Of a stretch of DNA of 27,660 bases, positions 23,284-27,660 are shown in pieces. Position 1 is the first letter of the stretch. The number at the start of each line of letters is the position of its first letter. The DNA lies in the NCBI GenBank assembly GCA_038118725.1, contig JAYOIK010000069.1, positions 1 to 27,660 of the forward strand. The letters are read 5' to 3'. The stretch is from JADHLJ01 sp038118725 (lineage in GTDB: Bacteria > Pseudomonadota > Alphaproteobacteria > Thalassobaculales > Thalassobaculaceae). The translations under genes and the position numbers were made by a program. The notes beneath the pieces are model-generated. The model searched no databases. It worked only from the letters and a program-made list of their open reading frames with translations, and was not told the DNA's origin.

Positions 23284-24324
23284 ATGAAAGCCGCCGTTTT
23301 TCATCGTTCCGGCCTGCCGCTATCAATCGAGAACATCGCCGATCTGGATCCCGCTCCCGGACAGATGATCCTCAAGGTCTGCGCCTGCGGGATCTGCGGC
23401 ACCGACCTGCATTGGTCCGAGATCAACAACGAGGATTCGGGCTGGCGCGATATCCATCCCGGCGCGGTGATGGGCCATGAATTCGCCGGCGAGATCGCCG
23501 CCATCGGCAAGGATGTCGAGGGACCGTGGAAGGTCGGTGACCGGGTTTGCGCGATGCCGCAACTGGGCTGCGGCATCTGCGCCGCCTGCGAGGCCGGTAG
23601 CCCGCATCGCTGCGTGGCGCCGAAAGTGCGCTCCACCGACGGCATCCCCGGCGCCTATTCGGAATATACGCCGATCGGCGTGAACGAGACCCTGGCCTTG
23701 CCCGAGGCCGTCAGTTTCCAGGAGGGCGCGCTGGTCGAGCCGCTGGCGGTCGGTCTGCACGCGGTAAAGCGCGCGCGCCTGCGCCCCGGCGACAACGTGC
23801 TCATCGTCGGCGGTGGGCCGGTCGGGCTTTCGGTGGCGCTCTGGTGCAAGTTCTTCGGCGCCCGCGAGATCATCGTCAGCGACCTGATAGCCAAGCGGGC
23901 CGAGGGGGCCGGAAAGTTCGGCGCGACCCACGCAATCGATGCTTCCAACGAAGATGTCTCGGAACGGTTCAAGGAACTCGCCGGCGGCGCGCCGGATGTG
24001 GTGTTCGATGCGGTCGGGGTCCCCGGCTCGATGCAGACCGCCATTGGCTATGCCCCGATCGACGGCCGGGTGGTTGTGGTCGGGCTCTGCATGGTCGCCG
24101 ACAATTTCAAGCCCGCCGAGGCGGTGATCAAGGAAGTCGATATCGCGTTCTGCTTCGTCTATGACAAGAGCGATTTCCGCATGGCCATCGACATGCTGGC
24201 CCAAGGCCGGATCAACGCGGCCGAACTGGTGACCCACACCGTCGGTTTCGACGCCTTCCCCGCCGCCTTCGAGGCGCTGAAGAAGCCCAGCGACCAGATC
24301 AAGGTGATGCTGGAGCCGGATTGA
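23284..24324 (+). CDS. Zinc-dependent alcohol/polyol dehydrogenase (MDR family)
   Basis: This 346-residue medium-chain dehydrogenase oxidises an alcohol with NAD(P). Catalytic zinc ligands are visible: Cys38 in CGICGTDLHW, His65-Glu66 in GHEFAGEI, and Glu152 in VEPLAVGLHA. The four structural-zinc cysteines Cys96, Cys99, Cys102 and Cys110 are intact. The Rossmann glycine motif VGGGPVGLSVAL is at 175-186. The pattern resembles (R,R)-butanediol/threonine dehydrogenase-type enzymes. ATG at 23284 has GGGAG about 9 nt upstream, and the frame is open to 23215 without support. It is followed after 226 nt by the Rieske oxygenase genes on the same strand, so its substrate may be in the same pathway. 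Confidence 0.92.
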   Translation: MKAAVFHRSGLPLSIENIADLDPAPGQMILKVCACGICGTDLHWSEINNEDSGWRDIHPGAVMGHEFAGEIAAIGKDVEGPWKVGDRVCAMPQLGCGICAACEAGSPHRCVAPKVRSTDGIPGAYSEYTPIGVNETLALPEAVSFQEGALVEPLAVGLHAVKRARLRPGDNVLIVGGGPVGLSVALWCKFFGAREIIVSDLIAKRAEGAGKFGATHAIDASNEDVSERFKELAGGAPDVVFDAVGVPGSMQTAIGYAPIDGRVVVVGLCMVADNFKPAEAVIKEVDIAFCFVYDKSDFRMAIDMLAQGRINAAELVTHTVGFDAFPAAFEALKKPSDQIKVMLEPD

Positions 24325-24356
24325 TTAGCGCCCGCCCGCCACCCAAAAACCGTCGC

Positions 24357-24449
24357 CCTGGCGAACGGTAGGGCCTCGTTCCACGCTGGACGCTGTCGGT
24401 GGGCATCCTCGCCGAGCAGACCCTCCGCGAGGCCCTGCCTTTCGCCAGG
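24357..24449. repeat. 22-bp inverted repeat between dehydrogenase and Rieske genes
   Basis: Arms 24357-24378 and 24428-24449 (left begins CCTGGCGAAC, right ends TTCGCCAGG) match at 20 of 22 positions around a 49-nt loop. On the minus strand the stem is followed by GCGACGG and TTTTT (complement of 24345-24356), like a terminator tail. The element is therefore either a mobile palindromic repeat or a structured RNA. The remainder of 24325-24550 shows nothing recognisable apart from the Rieske gene start. Confidence 0.7.
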
Positions 24450-24550
24450 ACGATGCTAGTTGGAGGTTTCTCACGGGTTACTTCCCTCGAGCGTGTCCGG
24501 TGTGCTGATATCGTCGGGTTACGCTTCCGTCTCCGGGATGAAACCGCGCA

Positions 24551-25801
24551 ATGGCCGATATTCACTCTTCCCGCGATCCGAACCCGCCCCAGGATCCAAC
24601 CCGTATCCCATACGGCGTCTATCGCGATCCCGAGATTTACGCGCGCGAACGTGAGCGGCTTTTCATGGGGCCGTGTTGGAACTTCCTCTGTCTCGAGTGT
24701 GAGATCCCCAATCCCGGCGATTACAAGACGACGCATATCGGCGACGTGCCGGTCATCGTGGTCCGCGACGAGACCGGCGCGGTACGGGCGCTGGAGAACC
24801 GCTGCGCCCATCGCGGCGCCCAGGTCTGTCTCGAGAAATTCGGCAATTCCAAGCGGCTGACCTGCGTCTATCACGCCTGGAGCTATGATCTGCGCGGCAA
24901 GCTTGTCGGCGTCGCCTTCCGCAACGGGGTCAAGGGCCAGGGCGGCATGCCGCCGGAGTTCAATCCCGCCGATCATGGTCTGCGGGCCCTCGCGGTCGAG
25001 GTGTTTCACGGTCTGGTCTTCGCCAGCTTTCACGATGGACTGCCACCGGTGGCGAAAGATCTCGGCCCGGAAATAGCGGCGCGCGTCCGACGCGTCTTCA
25101 ACCGTCCGGTCAAGGTGCTCGGCCACACCACCCAGGTGCTGCGCAACAACTGGAAGCTCTATGTGGAGAACGTGAAGGACTCCTATCACGCCAGCATCCT
25201 TCATCTGTTCTTCACCACCTTCAAGATCAACCGGCTGTCGCAAAAGGGCGGCATCATCATCGACGACAGCGGCGGTCACCACGTGTCTTACTCGATGATC
25301 GACCGGGACTCCGCCTCCACCGGACAGCGGGATGCGGGACCGGGCGAGAAAACCCGCGCCGACAAGGACGGCTTTCGCCTGGCCGACCCGTCATTGCTGG
25401 AGACCCGGGACGAGTTTGGCGACGGCATCACGCTGCAGATCCTGACGGTGTTCCCGAATTTCGTGATCCAGCAGATCCAGAACAGCCTGGCGGTCCGTCA
25501 GGTGATCCCGCGCGGGGTCGAGGAGACCGAGATTCGCTGGACCCATTTCGGTTTCGTCGATGACGACGCGGACATGCTGGCGCTGCGCCTCAAGCAATCC
25601 AACATGGTCGGCCCGGCCGGCTATATCTCCATGGAGGACGGCGCGGTCGGCGCCTTCGTTCAGCGCGCCATCACCGGCTCGGACAACCAAGACTCCGTCA
25701 TGATGATGGGCGGCGCGGAAACCGTCTCAACAATGTCCCGCGCCACCGAGGCCAGCGTGCGGGGTTTCTGGAAGGCCTATCGCGCCCGGATGAACCCATG
25801 A
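24551..25801 (+). CDS. Rieske oxygenase, large (alpha) subunit
   Basis: This 416-residue aromatic-ring-hydroxylating oxygenase component has Rieske cluster ligands Cys85-His87 in CAHRGA and Cys105-His108 in CVYHAW. The mononuclear iron site is DSYHASILH (Asp210, His213, His218), with probable third ligand Asp363 in SMEDGAV. The segment NWKLYVENVKDSYHASILHLF resembles AndAc-type anthranilate dioxygenase and salicylate 5-hydroxylase large subunits. Such enzymes add one or two oxygen atoms to an aromatic acid using electrons from a ferredoxin and reductase. Neither electron partner is in the window. The ribosome site before ATG 24551 is weak. It overlaps the beta subunit gene by ATGA. Confidence 0.94.
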   Translation: MADIHSSRDPNPPQDPTRIPYGVYRDPEIYARERERLFMGPCWNFLCLECEIPNPGDYKTTHIGDVPVIVVRDETGAVRALENRCAHRGAQVCLEKFGNSKRLTCVYHAWSYDLRGKLVGVAFRNGVKGQGGMPPEFNPADHGLRALAVEVFHGLVFASFHDGLPPVAKDLGPEIAARVRRVFNRPVKVLGHTTQVLRNNWKLYVENVKDSYHASILHLFFTTFKINRLSQKGGIIIDDSGGHHVSYSMIDRDSASTGQRDAGPGEKTRADKDGFRLADPSLLETRDEFGDGITLQILTVFPNFVIQQIQNSLAVRQVIPRGVEETEIRWTHFGFVDDDADMLALRLKQSNMVGPAGYISMEDGAVGAFVQRAITGSDNQDSVMMMGGAETVSTMSRATEASVRGFWKAYRARMNP

Positions 25802-26298
25802 TCCCCGTGACGAAAAACATCCCTTTCGCCGGTAACGTCGAGGCCTGGGCCGTGGCCCGTCTCAACCTGGCCTATGCCCATTGCATCGACGACGACACGC
25901 TGGAGCAATGGCCGGATTTTTTCACGCCGGACGGGCTCTATAGGATCACCACGGCGGAGAACCAGGCCCGAGGACTGCCGATCGGCATCATACACGCCGA
26001 CGGCCAGGCGATGATGCGCGACCGGGTACTCTCGCTAAGAGAGGCCAATATCTACGAGCCGCAACGCTATCGCCATATCCTCTCCGAGCCCCTGGTGACA
26101 CTGGAGGCCGAAGGCGCGCTTCGGGCCAGAACAAGCTTCATGGTCGCGCGGATCACCAATGGCGGCGAAACCGACCTCTTCGCCACGGGGGTTTACGAGG
26201 ACCGGGTGGTGGAGGGCGAGAGCGGCTGGCTCTATGCCGAGCGCGTGGTGGTGCTGGACAGCGACCGGATCGACACGCTGCTCGCCCTGCCGATTTGA
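25798..26298 (+). CDS. Rieske oxygenase, small (beta) subunit
   Basis: This 166-residue protein has the ring-hydroxylating dioxygenase beta fold (NTF2-like), which stabilises the alpha subunits as an alpha3beta3 enzyme and has no metal centre. Typical segments are NLAYAHCIDDDTLEQWPDFFTPDGLYRI at the N-terminus, AMMRDRVLSLREANIYEPQRYRHIL in the middle, and WLYAERVVVLDSDRIDTLLALPI at the end. The last segment matches AndAd/salicylate hydroxylase-type small subunits. ATG at 25798 overlaps the alpha stop by 4 nt. It is convergent with the RTX gene, 45 nt away; no terminator is obvious in that gap. Confidence 0.93.
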   Translation: MIPVTKNIPFAGNVEAWAVARLNLAYAHCIDDDTLEQWPDFFTPDGLYRITTAENQARGLPIGIIHADGQAMMRDRVLSLREANIYEPQRYRHILSEPLVTLEAEGALRARTSFMVARITNGGETDLFATGVYEDRVVEGESGWLYAERVVVLDSDRIDTLLALPI

Positions 26299-26343
26299 AC
26301 GACTTTGCGTCAACCAATCGGAATCCGACGGGCGCGGGCCGGT

Positions 26344-27660
26344 CTAATCGGCTCCATCGAAATAGGCCGCGTTATCTTCGGGAGAGAACACGCCCACGAG
26401 CTTGACCGCGTTGGAGGATGTCGAGGCGGTCGCGGCGCTTGCCTGCTCGATCGAGCCGACGCTGTCGAAACTTGAGAGCGCAACCCCGGACAAGGTCAAC
26501 GTCGCGCCGTCCGACAAAGTGATCACGGTGTTGTTCGCCGCATCCGCGGTGATCGAACCGAGCGTACCGCTTTCAATCAGGATCTTGTCGCCGTCGGAGG
26601 CCGAAAAATCGCTCACCGTGTCGTTGCCGACCTCAAGTCCGCGAAGGTCGATCCTATCCGCCCCCGCGCCACCAGCCAGGACGTCATCACCCCTGCCGCC
26701 GCGCAGCACGTCATTGCCGTCCGCGCCGGAAAGGGTATCGTTATCGCTCCCGCCGTACAGAACATCCGCGCCGAGGCCGCCGTTCAATAGGTCGGAGCCG
26801 GTGTTACCGTAGAGCACGTCGTCGGCCTGACCACCGAACAGCGAGTCCAGGCCCGACCCACCAGACAATGTGTCATTGTCCTGATTGCCGTAGAGCGCAT
26901 CCTCGCCCTGACCGCCCAGCACGCTATCGGCGCCGAAATTGCCGAACGCCATGTCGTCGTCATTCTCGCCGTCGAGGGTGTCGCTTCCCTGGCCGCCGTA
27001 CAGGCTATCCTCGCCGCCGCCGCCTTGAACCAGATCGCTCCCCTGGTTCCCGTAAAGGATGTCCTCGCCGAAGGCGCTGGCAACCGTATCGTTGCCGTCA
27101 CCGCCATACAGCGTGTCATCCAGTTCGCCGAGCGAGATGAACTGCGCGTTTTCGTCGCCGATGGCGAAATTGGGTCCGGCACCGCCGGTGACCGTGGCGT
27201 TGCCGACGATCGAGGCAAACTCGATATTGTTCAGTTGCAGGACCGAGCCGCCCGGCATGTTCCGAACGTCGATAACAAAGGCTTCCTGGCCAGTCGTCGA
27301 ACTGCTGCTCGAGGTGCCGCTGATCACGACCGGTTCGGTCGTTCCGGTCCCGGAATTGGACGTCAGGGTAATGGTGCGAACATCCAGCAAGGCGCCGCTT
27401 GGTCGGGTCGCGACCCAATCGTTGGCGATATCCTGCATCGACGCCGCGGAAGTCGAACCGGAAGCCCCAAGTTGATCCGACAAGGTCGTCGACGCCACGC
27501 TCGTGCTTTCCGCCGACTGGGTACCGGAATTTTCCAAGGATGTTCCCGTCGGCAAGGTCGCCGTGACCCGGTTGGCGTTTCCGGTGTTCTGGATCAGCAG
27601 GCCGGCGGCCGAACCGCCGGTGTTATTGACAAGCCCAAACGTCGCCCTGCTGGTGCCGCC
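26344..27660 (-). CDS. RTX calcium-binding protein (partial; N-terminus outside window)
   Basis: The reading frame is open from the stop at 26344 to the right edge, with no stop codon, so the 5-prime end lies outside the window. The TTG at 27553-27555 is not a credible start: the sequence upstream in frame (GLVNNTGGSAAGLLIQNTGN) continues a Ser/Thr/Asn-rich adhesin-like region. Nucleotides 26656-27114 encode 17 uninterrupted nonapeptide repeats of the GGxGxDxLY type, which bind calcium as a beta-roll. They are followed by a C-terminal DFSASDGDKILIESGTL segment typical of type I secreted RTX proteins. It is thus probably secreted and calcium-folded; no ABC-exporter gene is in view. Function (adhesin, S-layer or enzyme) depends on the missing part. 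Confidence 0.88.
   Translation of the reverse strand, partial: GGTSRATFGLVNNTGGSAAGLLIQNTGNANRVTATLPTGTSLENSGTQSAESTSVASTTLSDQLGASGSTSAASMQDIANDWVATRPSGALLDVRTITLTSNSGTGTTEPVVISGTSSSSSTTGQEAFVIDVRNMPGGSVLQLNNIEFASIVGNATVTGGAGPNFAIGDENAQFISLGELDDTLYGGDGNDTVASAFGEDILYGNQGSDLVQGGGGEDSLYGGQGSDTLDGENDDDMAFGNFGADSVLGGQGEDALYGNQDNDTLSGGSGLDSLFGGQADDVLYGNTGSDLLNGGLGADVLYGGSDNDTLSGADGNDVLRGGRGDDVLAGGAGADRIDLRGLEVGNDTVSDFSASDGDKILIESGTLGSITADAANNTVITLSDGATLTLSGVALSSFDSVGSIEQASAATASTSSNAVKLVGVFSPEDNAAYFDGAD
26656..27114 (-). repeat. Seventeen tandem RTX nonapeptide repeats
   Basis: This run of 459 nt is exactly 17 units of 27 nt encoding glycine/aspartate-rich nonapeptides such as LYGGQGSDT and VLYGNTGSD. 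The third and fourth residues are often Tyr-Gly and the last is often Asp. Three units (TVASAFGED, TLDGENDDD and MAFGNFGAD) deviate from the glycine pattern. The units are similar but not identical in DNA, so the array is old rather than recently amplified. Confidence 0.9.

Noticed and set aside
23009..23287. 92-codon plus-strand open frame before the alcohol dehydrogenase
   Set aside because: It consists largely of the inverted-repeat element and overlaps the ADH start; no ribosome site or family similarity.
24299..25282. 327-codon minus-strand open frame crossing the ADH end and the Rieske gene
   Set aside because: It is antisense to the Rieske alpha gene, whose metal-binding motifs are intact, and shows no domain of its own.
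26656..27114. Regular 27-nt repeat considered as a CRISPR or minisatellite
   Set aside because: The periodicity is that of RTX nonapeptides in an open frame; there are no conserved repeats with unique spacers.
27553..27555. TTG as the start of the RTX gene
   Set aside because: The frame is open upstream to the window edge with the same low-complexity character, and no ribosome site precedes the TTG.
1..27660. tRNA, rRNA, CRISPR, transposase or phage genes
   Set aside because: I looked for typical tRNA arm sequences, repeat-spacer arrays and transposase/integrase motifs and saw none.

Overview
The window is high-GC DNA with dense, overlapping operons, many ATGA stop/start junctions and occasional GTG or TTG starts. 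It has two complete ABC-importer operons, a Tat-exported polyamine-type binding protein and short palindromic intergenic repeats of the kind common in alphaproteobacterial genomes. Together these suggest a free-living, probably marine or soil, alphaproteobacterium of the Rhodospirillales type. That placement is inferred from gene content only; there is no rRNA gene, tRNA gene, phage, transposase or CRISPR array in view.

Layout. (1) 1-2000: a structured inverted pair of hairpins, a small exported protein (-), NAD kinase (+) and a 74-residue unknown (+). (2) 2029-8532, minus strand: a peptide-type ABC importer (binding protein, two permeases, two ATPases) whose last gene is an N-formylglutamate amidohydrolase. 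(3) 8840-13338, plus strand: an AstE/aspartoacylase-like zinc deacylase, an AbrB-type membrane protein, an exported protein with two haem-c motifs and a LysE/RhtB exporter. (4) 13339-13788: two tandem palindromic elements and a probable 53-residue small protein. (5) 13789-19940, minus strand: an amidinotransferase followed by a PotD-PotB-PotC-PotA importer and an alpha/beta hydrolase. (6) 20276-22915, minus strand: a MaoC-like hot-dog protein, a crotonase and an O-methyltransferase-like protein. Divergent to these, 23284-26298, plus strand, are a zinc alcohol dehydrogenase and a two-subunit Rieske oxygenase. (7) 26344 to the right edge, minus strand: an RTX calcium-binding protein whose N-terminus lies outside the window.

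How the parts may work together. The peptide importer is bracketed by two different N-acyl amino acid hydrolases, one in its operon and one divergent, which fits uptake followed by deacylation of N-acylated amino acids or peptides. The amidinotransferase leads a polyamine-type importer operon, which suggests transport of a guanidino compound or amine linked to amidino-group transfer. The divergent Rieske/ADH and hot-dog/crotonase/methyltransferase genes look like one small catabolic or tailoring pathway for an aromatic or acyl-CoA substrate that I cannot name. All three are inferences from gene context.

The least expected sequence-level observations are non-coding. Hairpins with a GAC-GYAG-GTC core occur at 55-172 and 23031-23164, both times as inverted pairs, and the first pair shows a compensatory base change. 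A different inverted repeat of 22-bp arms lies at 24357-24449, between the alcohol dehydrogenase and Rieske genes.
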